Shown here: one piece after another, positions 25,782 to 35,729 of the stretch | Layout of the letters: each line of letters begins with the position of its first letter | Numbering within the stretch: position 1 is the first letter of the stretch | Assembly: GCF_002233755.1 (NCBI RefSeq) | Contig: NZ_NIFO01000005.1 | Coordinates: 62,001 to 126,000, forward strand | From: Acinetobacter piscicola | GTDB taxonomy: Bacteria; Pseudomonadota; Gammaproteobacteria; Pseudomonadales; Moraxellaceae | Reading direction: 5' to 3' | Length of the DNA: 64,000 nt | The notes under the pieces: model-generated | Told to the model about the DNA's origin: nothing | Database searches by the model: none | The model's input: the letters and a program-made list of their open reading frames with translations, nothing else | Program-made: the position numbers and the translations under genes

Positions 25782-28700
25782 ATGAATTTCTCCGCTTGGT
25801 CGATCCGTAATCCAATCCCAAGTATTTTACTTTTTATCATGCTTGGTCTTGCAGGTTTAATGTGTTTTCATTGGATGAAAATACAGCAATTCCCCGATAT
25901 TGAATTGCCCATGGTTACTGTGACAGCAGCCCTACCGGGTGCTGCCCCACCACAGCTCGAGACCGAAGTTGCACGTAAAATTGAAAATTCAATTGCAACT
26001 TTACAAGGTTTAAGAAATCAATATACCGATATCCAAGATGGTGTGGTCACAATTACTGCCGAATTTCAGCTCGAAAAACCATTACAAGAAGCTGTTGATG
26101 ATGTCAGAAATGCTGTATCACAAGTTCGTTCAGATTTGCCTGCTGATTTACGCGACCCTATTGTCAGTAAAATCAATCTTTCAGGTTCTCCTATTTTAAC
26201 CTATACCATCCAGTCTCCTCGTATGGATGAAGAACAACTCTCTTGGTTTGTGGATTATGATATTTCACGTGCCATGCTTCAAGTCAAAGGTGTGGGTGCT
26301 GTTGCGCGCGTCGGTGGTGTAACTCGTCAAGTAGAGGTCGAATTAGATCCTGAAAAGCTATTGGCCTTGAATGCAACAGCAACTGATATCTCGCGTCAAT
26401 TACGTTTGGTTCAACAAGATGCTTCTGGTGGTCAAACTAAGATTGGCGGTAGTGAACAATCTATTCGTACCATTGCAACTGTAAAAACTGCCGCAGAAAT
26501 TGGGGCAATGGACATTGCACTCAGTGATGGTCGGCACATTCGTTTAGATCAACTGGCAACTGTTCGAGATGGTATCGCTGAACGTCGCTCCGCAGCATTA
26601 CTCAATGGACAGTCCGTTATTGGCTTTGAAATTACACGGAGTAAAGGTGCAAGTGAAGTTGATGTTGAAAAAGGTGTCACTGTTGCTTTAGAAAAGCTCA
26701 AAGCCAGCCACCCCGATATTAAAATTGATGAGGCCTTTAATTTTGTAAATCCTGTAGTCGATAACTATAAAGGCTCGATGTCTTTATTGTATGAAGGTGC
26801 TCTTTTAGCCATTTTGGTGGTTTGGCTGTTTTTACGTGATTGGCGGGCAACATTGATTGCAGCGACAGCACTACCATTATCAATATTACCTGCTTTGATC
26901 GGCATGTATTATTTAGGTTTTACCCTCAATACAGTGACATTACTGGCATTGTCTCTTGTTGTTGGTATTTTGGTGGATGATGCCATCGTTGAAATTGAAA
27001 ATATTATACGGCACTTACGCATGGGTAAAACCCCTTATGCTGCTGCCATGGAAGCTGCTGATGAAATTGGTCTAGCCGTAATTGCAACAACCTTTACATT
27101 GATTGCTGTATTTTTACCAACGGCATTTATGAGTGGGATTGCTGGCAAATTTTTTGTGCAATTTGGTTGGACAGCAGCTTTGGCCATTTTTGCATCATTA
27201 TTGGTCGCACGATTACTCACACCAATGATGTCAGCCTACATTCTCAAACCTTGGATTAAAAAAGATTATTCTTCCGAAGAGTCACAAGTTTCAGCTGAGT
27301 CAAATCTAAAACTAGATCAAGATTCAGGTACAAGTACATTAGCTCATGACCGTGCCCATGACGGTCGAGTGATGAGTACTTATATGCGAATGGTCACATG
27401 GTGTTTAAACCATCGCTGGATCACCATTTTAAGTGCAATTGCATTTTTTATTGGCTCTGTGATGCTGATTCCATTGTTGCCAACAGGTTTTGTTCCACCA
27501 CCAGACACTGGACAAACCCAAGTCAGAGTTGAACTCACTCCCGGTTCACAGTTTGCAGATACTTTAAAAGCAGCAGAATATGCACGAGTCCTAATTCAAG
27601 ATCATCCTGAAATTAAAAGTGTTTATACCACCATAGGGGGTGGTTCTGCCGGTACAGATCCATTTGCAGGTGGTGCATCAAGTGAACCAAGAAAAGCAAC
27701 CTTAACCATTCAAACCACTGAACGTTCTGATCGCTCACTGAGTTTGCAAGAAATCGAAAATGAAATACGTCAGCGTTTAGCACCGCTTCCGGGCGCTAGA
27801 ATCCAAGTCGGAATTGCGGGGAATAATAGCCAGTATCAAATTGCACTTTCAGGAGATGATCCTGAAGCATTGGTTGCTACAGCACAACAACTCGAACGTG
27901 AAATACGTACAATACCGAACATTGGTAGTGTAACTTCAAGTGCAGCGTTGATCCGCCCTGAACTGGTCATTCGCCCAGACTTCGCGAAAGCGGCAGATTT
28001 AGGGGTCACCACTTATGATATTGCTGAAACATTACGTATCGCAACAGCTGGTGATTTTGATCAGAACTTAGCAAAGCTTAACTTGTCTCAACGTCAAATT
28101 CCTGTGGTTATTAAACTGCCTTTGTCTGCACGACAAGATCAGGATTTAATTAAGCGCTTGATGGTGAAAGGTAGCCAAGGTCCTGTGATGCTTGGAACAA
28201 TCGCACAAGTGAATATTGAGAGTGGTCCTTCTCAGATTGACCGTTTTAACCGTTTACGTAATATCAATTTTAATATTGAATTGAATAATCAACCTTTAGG
28301 GGATATCGCTGCAAAAGTCGATCAATTACCGACGATGCAGAAACTTCCACCAACAGTTACACGAACAAATATCGGTGATGCAGAAGTCATGCAAGAGCTT
28401 TTTGCTAGCTTTGGTTTAGCCATGCTAACAGGCGTGTTGTGTATCTATGTTGTTTTAGTCTTACTCTTTAAAGACTTCTTACAACCAATCACGATTTTGG
28501 TTGCCCTACCTTTAGCTTTGGGTGGCGCATTTGTACTGTTGCTTTTAGCAAAGAGTAGTTTCTCTATGCCGAGCTTGATTGGTTTGATTATGCTGATGGG
28601 AATCGCCAGTAAAAACTCTATTCTACTTGTAGACTACGCCATTATTGCAAGAAATGAAAAAGCTTACTCACGTATGAATGCCCTGCTGGATGCTTGTCAT

Positions 28701-28955
28701 AAACGTGCTCGCCCAATCATTATGACGACATTGGCAATGGGTGCAGGGATGTTACCCATCGCTTTAGGTATTGGAACAGATCCGAGCTTTAGAGCACCAA
28801 TGGCTATTTCTGTAATCGGTGGATTGATAACGAGTACATTCTTATCATTATTGGTTATTCCAGTGGTATATACATTTATTGATGACATTAACCAAAAAAT
28901 TCATCACTTAAGAAAGCCAAAATCTGTGTTGGAAAGTTCAGCTCATGAGTCTTAA
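25782..28955 (+). CDS. RND-family efflux pump, inner-membrane permease, 1057 aa
   Basis: A proton-driven AcrB/HAE1-type trimeric exporter. Starts MNFSAWSIRNPIPSILLFIM; the proton-relay pair is Asp-Asp in SLVVGILVDDAIVEIENIIR, and the relay Lys lies in MGIASKNSILLVDYA. Two large periplasmic loops are present (after TM1 and TM7). The cytosolic linker between halves is unusually polar (SSEESQVSAESNLKLDQDSG). Its strong AGGAG ribosome site overlaps the adaptor's end. Substrate is unknown; the sequence looks more like the MexJK/TriC or metal-independent multidrug branch than CusA, since the methionine relay is absent (inference). Confidence 0.93.
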   Translation: MNFSAWSIRNPIPSILLFIMLGLAGLMCFHWMKIQQFPDIELPMVTVTAALPGAAPPQLETEVARKIENSIATLQGLRNQYTDIQDGVVTITAEFQLEKPLQEAVDDVRNAVSQVRSDLPADLRDPIVSKINLSGSPILTYTIQSPRMDEEQLSWFVDYDISRAMLQVKGVGAVARVGGVTRQVEVELDPEKLLALNATATDISRQLRLVQQDASGGQTKIGGSEQSIRTIATVKTAAEIGAMDIALSDGRHIRLDQLATVRDGIAERRSAALLNGQSVIGFEITRSKGASEVDVEKGVTVALEKLKASHPDIKIDEAFNFVNPVVDNYKGSMSLLYEGALLAILVVWLFLRDWRATLIAATALPLSILPALIGMYYLGFTLNTVTLLALSLVVGILVDDAIVEIENIIRHLRMGKTPYAAAMEAADEIGLAVIATTFTLIAVFLPTAFMSGIAGKFFVQFGWTAALAIFASLLVARLLTPMMSAYILKPWIKKDYSSEESQVSAESNLKLDQDSGTSTLAHDRAHDGRVMSTYMRMVTWCLNHRWITILSAIAFFIGSVMLIPLLPTGFVPPPDTGQTQVRVELTPGSQFADTLKAAEYARVLIQDHPEIKSVYTTIGGGSAGTDPFAGGASSEPRKATLTIQTTERSDRSLSLQEIENEIRQRLAPLPGARIQVGIAGNNSQYQIALSGDDPEALVATAQQLEREIRTIPNIGSVTSSAALIRPELVIRPDFAKAADLGVTTYDIAETLRIATAGDFDQNLAKLNLSQRQIPVVIKLPLSARQDQDLIKRLMVKGSQGPVMLGTIAQVNIESGPSQIDRFNRLRNINFNIELNNQPLGDIAAKVDQLPTMQKLPPTVTRTNIGDAEVMQELFASFGLAMLTGVLCIYVVLVLLFKDFLQPITILVALPLALGGAFVLLLLAKSSFSMPSLIGLIMLMGIASKNSILLVDYAIIARNEKAYSRMNALLDACHKRARPIIMTTLAMGAGMLPIALGIGTDPSFRAPMAISVIGGLITSTFLSLLVIPVVYTFIDDINQKIHHLRKPKSVLESSAHES

Positions 28956-28995
28956 TCTTTATGGATAATTGCTTAGGTTAAAAGTATTCAATCAC

Positions 28996-29024
28996 AATAC
29001 CAGTCAATTCAGTTGGCTGGTATT
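28996..29024 (+). terminator. Terminator of the RND efflux operon
   Basis: AATACCAG / CTGGTATT inverted repeat with an internal partly paired loop, followed by TTATAAATTT, about 40 bases after the pump stop. Confidence 0.6.
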
Positions 29025-29215
29025 TTATAAATTTCACATAAAAAATAACTATAAATTTACCGTATTTAACTATCGTATTTTCAATGCTTAAGTTTGATTT
29101 TTTAGTAGCTACTCTAGACCACATAAGCTTCCCTCTCTCATTTATTTTACCTTTTATAAAAAATAATCAATTGATTTATATAATCTAATAAAAGAATATC
29201 CTATAAATTAATATT

Positions 29216-29234
29216 GATAATTATTATCATTATC
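29216..29234 (+). promoter_or_regulatory. Fur box upstream of the catecholate receptor
   Basis: GATAATTATTATCATTATC matches the classical Fur consensus GATAATGATAATCATTATC at 17 of 19 positions, 80 bases before the receptor start. It implies iron-repressed transcription. Confidence 0.85.
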
Positions 29235-29314
29235 AATTGCATTTATATTTCTGCCTCGTTACAATGCGCAACAATCTCTCCACAATCCATTAGTAATTTA
29301 AGTTGCGTATTAAC

Positions 29315-31372
29315 ATGAATAAACAATTAATATTTAAGACATTGTCTATCTCAGTAATCACTGCGATGTCCCTTTCAACCCATGCAAATGAGACAACTGA
29401 AGATGCTGTGCAGTTGCAAACCATAGTTGTAACAGCGAGTAGCCAAGCTGTAGATATTAAAAAAGCACCTGCAAGTATTAGTGTAATTACAAGTGAAGAT
29501 ATAGAGAAACAACCTGTAGGTAGTCTTGCAGAATTATTAAGCAAAGTTCCTGGTGTAACAGGTGGAATTAGCCCCTCTGGTGATGGTTCTAAAATTAAAC
29601 TCCGTGGTTTACCAGACAACTACACGCTCATTTTAGTCGATGGTAAGCGTATGGGTTCTTCAAGAGATACCAACTATCGTCCAGATTTAGGTCGCCAAGA
29701 TTTAAATTGGATTACACCAGATATGATTGAGCGAATCGAAGTTGTTCGTGGCCCTATGTCCTCTTTGTATGGTTCTGATGCAATGGGTGGTGTTATTAAT
29801 ATTATTACCAAGAAAATTCCGGATGCTTGGGGAAGTCATGTCACTTTAAACTATACTCAACCAACCACTTCTTCTGATTTAGGTTCTTCTTTTCAAACGG
29901 GTTTAATGGCGGCAGGCCCTCTAACAAACAGTCTCGGTTTACGTCTCACTGCGGGTATAACTGAACGCGAAGCAGATAAAAAATATGAGGCAGGTAAAGG
30001 TACAACAGGCTCTCAAGATCAAAATTATAATGCAATGTTGCATTATCAACCGAGCGATCAACACGCATTTAGCTTAGAGCTTGGTCATAGTCTGCAAAAA
30101 AACGAAAAGGGTTCAAGAATCAATGCAACAACGGGTGCAGAACAAACAACAAGTTGGGGCGCCAATGAACTTGAACATAACTCGTATAGTCTATCCCATG
30201 AGGGTAAATGGGCAATCGGTACATCTAAGTTAAATGCCTATTACAACGATTATGACTCAAGTGTCTCCGACTCTACGACTAAATCAAATGAAATGATTAT
30301 TGAAGGTAATTTAACCATGCCTTTTAAATCTATATTTGAACAGGTTGTAACTATAGGCGGGCAATGGAAAAAACAAGAATTGACCAATACCGATACAATT
30401 GGAACGTTGCCTGGAGGAAGTTGGAATGGTATCAGTTACACCGACCCTAAAGTTGATAATAAAAACTGGGCAATATTTATTGAAGACAATATTTCGCTCT
30501 TAGACAATTTAACTTTAACTTTGGGTAATCGCTTAGACCATGACGATAAATATGGCACGAAGAATAGTCCACGTGGTTATTTAGTCTATAACCCGACAGA
30601 TGATTTGGTTATTAAAGGTGGTGTTGCAAAAGGTTTCCGTGCGCCTACAGTCAAAGAATCATCTCCTGGTGCAGCAACTCAATCGGGCGGAAATGGTTGT
30701 AATGGCTTAAAAGGTCAGACTTGGTATGATGAAAATGGTAAACCACATACTTACACCAGTGGTGGTTGTTATATGACAGGTAATCCAAACCTTCAGCCTG
30801 AGGAAAGTACCAACTATGAAATTGGGGTGAATTATAGCGGTTTCGGTAGTGACTTAGGTTTAACACTATTCCATACAGATTTCAAAAATAAAATTGCTTA
30901 TTCTCCTTTAGGTTATTATCACGGGACATGGTTTACACGTAATGAAAATATTCAAAATGCAGTGACCCGTGGTCTTGAAATGGTTGCAAACTTCCCTGTT
31001 CTAGACAATCTAAAATGGAATAATAATGCGACATATTTCTTGAAAGCAAAAAATGAAGATACTGGTGCAGTTTTAATCAATACACCGAAATTAACTGTGA
31101 ATTCGGCATTGAATTGGCAGGCTACAGATCCATTGAATATCGAATTAACTGCTCAATACTTAGGTAAACAGTATTTAACAGAGACGACTAAAGTATCCAC
31201 CATGCAAAAAGCGCATACCATTGTCAATTTATCGAGTAACTATCAAGTGAATGATAAATTAACGGTTCGTGGCGGTTTTATAAACCTATTCGACAAGAAA
31301 CTGTCAAATAGTGGGGATGCTTATCTTATTGAACGTCAAAAAGTATTTGTTGGTGCAACGATTAAGTTCTAA
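29315..31372 (+). CDS. TonB-dependent ferric siderophore receptor (FepA/catecholate-like), 685 aa
   Basis: An outer-membrane iron-siderophore importer. The signal peptide ends THA|NETTED; a TonB-box-like LQTIVVTAS precedes the plug, which has APASISVITSEDIEKQPVGS, KIKLRGLPDNYTLILVDGKR and ERIEVVRGPMSSLYGSDAMG. The barrel ends in FVGATIKF with a C-terminal Phe. The paired DGKRMGSSRDTNYRPDLGRQ region and overall length resemble the FepA/IroN/BfeA group. ATG 29315 is preferred to the upstream ATG 29303 because it begins the signal peptide MNKQLIF. A Fur box lies upstream. No siderophore biosynthesis genes are near, so it may serve xenosiderophores. Confidence 0.9.
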   Translation: MNKQLIFKTLSISVITAMSLSTHANETTEDAVQLQTIVVTASSQAVDIKKAPASISVITSEDIEKQPVGSLAELLSKVPGVTGGISPSGDGSKIKLRGLPDNYTLILVDGKRMGSSRDTNYRPDLGRQDLNWITPDMIERIEVVRGPMSSLYGSDAMGGVINIITKKIPDAWGSHVTLNYTQPTTSSDLGSSFQTGLMAAGPLTNSLGLRLTAGITEREADKKYEAGKGTTGSQDQNYNAMLHYQPSDQHAFSLELGHSLQKNEKGSRINATTGAEQTTSWGANELEHNSYSLSHEGKWAIGTSKLNAYYNDYDSSVSDSTTKSNEMIIEGNLTMPFKSIFEQVVTIGGQWKKQELTNTDTIGTLPGGSWNGISYTDPKVDNKNWAIFIEDNISLLDNLTLTLGNRLDHDDKYGTKNSPRGYLVYNPTDDLVIKGGVAKGFRAPTVKESSPGAATQSGGNGCNGLKGQTWYDENGKPHTYTSGGCYMTGNPNLQPEESTNYEIGVNYSGFGSDLGLTLFHTDFKNKIAYSPLGYYHGTWFTRNENIQNAVTRGLEMVANFPVLDNLKWNNNATYFLKAKNEDTGAVLINTPKLTVNSALNWQATDPLNIELTAQYLGKQYLTETTKVSTMQKAHTIVNLSSNYQVNDKLTVRGGFINLFDKKLSNSGDAYLIERQKVFVGATIKF

Positions 31373-31407
31373 AGCTTTGATCAATAGTTATATTTTTAGA
31401 CTTTGGC

Positions 31408-31435
31408 ATGCCCTACATGTTTCGACATAGGGCAT
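31408..31435. terminator. Terminator between the receptor and glutathione peroxidase genes
   Basis: Inverted repeat ATGCCCTA...TGT-TTCG-ACA-TAGGGCAT located between convergent genes, with a short mismatch in the stem. Confidence 0.65.
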
Positions 31436-31446
31436 TTCCAAATCGA

Positions 31447-31929
31447 TTATCCAGCTAAAGCATTTTCAATATCTTTTTCAATATCTTCTGGCTTCGTTGT
31501 AGGTGCATAACGATTAATCACTTCACCTTTTTTATTAATCAAAAATTTAGTGAAATTCCACTTAATCCCATTGCCTAAAATTCCCTTACTATTATTGGTT
31601 AGGTAGCGGAAAATGGCATGTGCTTCAGGGCCTTTAACATCAACTTTCGCAAACATTGGGAATTTAACACCGTAATTACGTTGGCAATATTCTCCAATTT
31701 GCTCATTTGAACCGGGGTCTTGACCACCAAATTGATTACAAGGAAAACCAAGTACTTCAAGCCCTTGAGCATTATATTTTTCATGAAGCTTTTCTAAGCC
31801 TGCAAATTGAGGGGTAAATCCACACTTACTTGCAGTATTTACAATCAATAAAACTTTTCCGTCATAATCAGAAAAAGATTTATTTTCACCTTCTAGCAAT
31901 TCAGCCTCAAACTGATAAATATTGGTCAT
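31447..31929 (-). CDS. Glutathione peroxidase family thiol peroxidase, 160 aa
   Basis: A BtuE/Gpx-type peroxide reductase. It has the thioredoxin fold with peroxidatic Cys in [19 protein letters not shown] (Cys, not selenocysteine), Gln in [20 protein letters not shown] and Trp/Asn in [20 protein letters not shown], completing the catalytic tetrad. The additional Cys in [14 protein letters not shown] is at the usual resolving position. ATG 31929 overlaps the msrB stop as ATGA, so a longer upstream frame is rejected. It pairs with msrB for oxidative damage defence. Confidence 0.93.
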   Translation of the reverse strand: MTNIYQFEAELLEGENKSFSDYDGKVLLIVNTASKCGFTPQFAGLEKLHEKYNAQGLEVLGFPCNQFGGQDPGSNEQIGEYCQRNYGVKFPMFAKVDVKGPEAHAIFRYLTNNSKGILGNGIKWNFTKFLINKKGEVINRYAPTTKPEDIEKDIENALAG

Positions 31930-32345
31930 GGATAAGTTTCCTCGTCGCTTTTTTCTTGCGTTTTTAATTCTAAAGAAGCTGAGTTTACGCAATAACGTAA
32001 ACCTGTAGGTTGCGGGCCATCTTCAAAAACATGCCCTAAATGCGCATCACAATGATGGCAAATAATTTCAGTTCTCTGCATCCCATGAGATGCATCGTCT
32101 TGTTCTTCTACAACAACTGAATTCACTGGCTTATAAAAACTCGGCCAACCACACCCACTGTCATATTTATTTTCTGAAGAGAATAACTCTGCTCCACAAC
32201 AGCGGCAAACATAGGTTCCTTGTTGCTTTGTATTCCAATACTTACCAGTAAAAGCGGGTTCAGTTCCCTTTTGACGTGTAATTTTAAATTCTTCTGGCGA
32301 CAACTCTCTTTGCCATTCTCGGTCTGTTTTATTCAGTTTTCCCAT
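31926..32345 (-). CDS. msrB: Peptide-methionine (R)-S-oxide reductase, 139 aa
   Basis: Reduces Met-R-sulfoxide in proteins. Zn-binding CRCCGAELF and [12 protein letters not shown] pairs are visible, as are the substrate site [15 protein letters not shown] and the catalytic Cys in [15 protein letters not shown]. Full length for the family. The stop codon overlaps the start of the glutathione peroxidase gene (ATGA), showing translational coupling of two antioxidant enzymes. The ATG follows GGGAAG. Confidence 0.96.
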   Translation of the reverse strand: MGKLNKTDREWQRELSPEEFKITRQKGTEPAFTGKYWNTKQQGTYVCRCCGAELFSSENKYDSGCGWPSFYKPVNSVVVEEQDDASHGMQRTEIICHHCDAHLGHVFEDGPQPTGLRYCVNSASLELKTQEKSDEETYP

Positions 32346-32574
32346 GATTACTTCCCTTTCTATCTTGCTATTTACAATAGGATAATCCTATATTTACGTG
32401 ATTCATCTTAAAATTTCTAGTCTTTCGTTAACAATTTACAAAAGACTAATAATTCCCATAAAAGCAAAAAGAAAGCAAAATAACAAAACATGGTGAGCAC
32501 TTTTATTTCCTAAATGCTTTTTTATAAGCAAATTTAATGTTAGTCTTGTTGGCATTCTTGCTCAGGATTAAAAA

Positions 32575-34005
32575 ATGTCGCAAAAAAAGAGCGTTATTTT
32601 TAAACATCTACTGCCTGTGATTAAACAATATCAACAGGTAGGATTTACGCATGAAAAAATTGTTGCTTTACTCAGAGATGAACATGATCTCGACCTTGTA
32701 ACAACTGAAACATTTAAAAGTTATTTATACCGTTATGCAAAAGTGACCTCCACTCTTTCCGAGAACATCAAAATGCCGAACACTCACCAAACCCCACGCG
32801 AAATAAAAAAATCGTCTAAGCTCGAGCATGTTTGCTACGACATACGTGGACCTGTGTTACGAGCGGCCAATGAGATGGAAGAAGCCGGTCATAAAATTAT
32901 TAAATTAAATATTGGTAACCCTGCCCCTTTTGGTTTTGAAGCACCACAAGAAATTATCAATGATGTGGCGCTGAATTTACCCAATGCAGTGGGTTATACA
33001 GATTCTAAGGGGATTTTCCCTGCTCGTAAGGCAATTTGTCAGTATTATCAACAAAAAGGCATTTTAGATATGCACGTAAATGACGTGTATATCGGTAATG
33101 GTGTCTCTGAACTGATTGTCATGGCAATGCAAGGCTTGCTGGACGATGGCGATGAAATGCTTGTTCCGATGCCTGATTATCCATTATGGACGGCTGCGGT
33201 AAATCTTTCAGGCGGTACTGCAGTTCACTATAAATGTGATGAAGAAAATGCTTGGTATCCCGATATTGTAGATATGGAAAGCAAAATCACGCCCAATACA
33301 CGTGGTGTTGTGATTATCAATCCAAACAACCCAACAGGTTCTGTTTATCCACGCCATGTACTTGAGCAAATTGTTGCTTTAGCGAAAAAATATGACCTAA
33401 TTTTATTTGCCGATGAAATCTACGATAAAATTATTTATGACGGTATAGAGCATGTCTCTGTAGCAGCTTTGGCGGGCGACCAGTTATGTGTTTCTTTCAA
33501 TGGTTTGTCTAAAGCCTATCGCATTGCTGGATATCGTTCAGGTTGGATGGCGATCACGGGTGATAAATCACGTGCTGCGGATTATATTGAAGGTTTAGAC
33601 ATGCTCGCTTCAATGCGTTTGTGTGCAAATCATCAAGCACAGTATGCGATTCAAACAGCTCTCGGTGGTTATCAATCTATTAATGATTTAATCCGTCCGG
33701 GTGGTCGCTTATACGAACAGCGTAATATTGCATGGGAAATGTTGAATGACATTCCCGGTGTTTCATGCGTAAAACCTGAAGGTGCAATGTACTGCTTCCC
33801 CAAACTTGATCCTGAAATTTATCCAATTGAAGATGATGAAAAATTCATGTTGGATTTCTTAAAAGCGGAGAAAGTTTTACTTGTTCAAGGAACTGGTTTT
33901 AACTGGCCAACACCTGATCATTTCCGTGTGGTGTTCTTGCCTGCTGAAAATGAATTACGTGAAGCAATGAACCGTTTAAGTCGCTTCTTGGCAAAAATTC
34001 GTTAA
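32575..34005 (+). CDS. alaA: AlaA-like PLP aminotransferase with an extra N-terminal domain, 476 aa
   Basis: The catalytic part (residues about 75-476) matches glutamate-pyruvate aminotransferase AlaA. It begins LEHVCYDIRGPVLRAANEME and has NIGNPAPFGFEAPQEI, VYIGNGVSELIVMAMQGLLD, INPNNPTGSVYPRHVLEQIV, the PLP lysine in SFNGLSKAYRIAGYRSGWMA and the arginine in FRVVFLP. The first ~70 residues (IKQYQQVGFTHEKIVALLRD, TFKSYLYRYAK) are absent from E. coli AlaA. They look like a small helical DNA-binding-type module of the kind seen in plasmid accessory proteins. AGGAT precedes the ATG. A terminator follows at 34047-34079. Confidence 0.85.
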   Translation: MSQKKSVIFKHLLPVIKQYQQVGFTHEKIVALLRDEHDLDLVTTETFKSYLYRYAKVTSTLSENIKMPNTHQTPREIKKSSKLEHVCYDIRGPVLRAANEMEEAGHKIIKLNIGNPAPFGFEAPQEIINDVALNLPNAVGYTDSKGIFPARKAICQYYQQKGILDMHVNDVYIGNGVSELIVMAMQGLLDDGDEMLVPMPDYPLWTAAVNLSGGTAVHYKCDEENAWYPDIVDMESKITPNTRGVVIINPNNPTGSVYPRHVLEQIVALAKKYDLILFADEIYDKIIYDGIEHVSVAALAGDQLCVSFNGLSKAYRIAGYRSGWMAITGDKSRAADYIEGLDMLASMRLCANHQAQYAIQTALGGYQSINDLIRPGGRLYEQRNIAWEMLNDIPGVSCVKPEGAMYCFPKLDPEIYPIEDDEKFMLDFLKAEKVLLVQGTGFNWPTPDHFRVVFLPAENELREAMNRLSRFLAKIR

Positions 34006-34046
34006 TGGCTTAATCCACTTTCAAATGAATAATGTATAAAGATCGA

Positions 34047-34079
34047 GAAAGGCATTCAATTGGTTGGATGCCTTTTTTC
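34047..34079 (+). terminator. Terminator after the alaA-like gene
   Basis: AAAGGCAT...TTGG...ATGCCTTTTTT hairpin with a long T tract, 41 bases past the stop. Confidence 0.85.
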
Positions 34080-34246
34080 TGTAAAATGACTTATAAATCA
34101 TGGGAAAATAATATTTTTTTCGCCCATGCAAATTACAACTTATTGATATGAGTATTTTAAATTGAGCACTTTTATTTTATAACTTTAGAAAATAACCTAC
34201 CCATAAATTCATTCACATCTTCACGTTATTTTAAAATAGACTTTTT

Positions 34247-34392
34247 GCGTAAGGTGCGTAGTGATGAACATTTATTTATAATGGAAACTCCCTCTCCTTT
34301 AAAAGAGTGAGCTTTATTACATGCAAGAGAGAGAAGGAATTTTCAATATTAATTTTCGATCATTTTTTGTTTTTTGCAAGATATCTAATAAT
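34247..34392 (+). repeat. Intergenic repeat, family 2, copy A
   Basis: About 146 bases that align with the reverse complement of 37208-37384. Shared blocks in order are GCGTAAGG, GAACATttATTTATA, CTTTAAAA, GAGAAGGAATTTTC, TTCGATCATTTTT and CAAGATATCTA. With copy B it flanks the asparaginase and phytase-like genes in inverted orientation. Nature unknown; no ORF. Confidence 0.65.
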
Positions 34393-34584
34393 CAATGCTT
34401 TTAAATACCAATACCGCTTATATAACGCACAATTAAAAATTACGGAAACCACGACGTTATAAATTTGAATGATTAATAAAAAAATTACATTTTCAAATCG
34501 GTATAGGCAAATAAATACACTTTATATTAAGTTAAAAGTGGAACAAAAATTGCTGGAACAGCAATAGATTTCTTTTAAGGATGA

Positions 34585-35646
<1,062 letters not shown>

Positions 35647-35682
35647 ATTTTAATTTATAAATTTTTTATTGATTAAAAATAC

Positions 35683-35714
35683 AAAAAACCGTTCATTTGT
35701 ATGAACGGTTTTTT
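35683..35714. terminator. Bidirectional terminator between asparaginase and phytase-like gene
   Basis: A perfect 14-bp stem AAAAAACCGTTCAT / ATGAACGGTTTTTT with a 4-base loop between convergent genes. Confidence 0.93.
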
Positions 35715-35729
35715 AATTCAGCAGAAAAA

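Larger units (their letters stand above)
28956..29314. other. Intergenic region between RND pump and TonB receptor
   Basis: About 360 bases. It contains the pump's terminator hairpin at 28996-29024 and a Fur box at 29216-29234; the rest is AT-rich without a gene. Confidence 0.6.
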
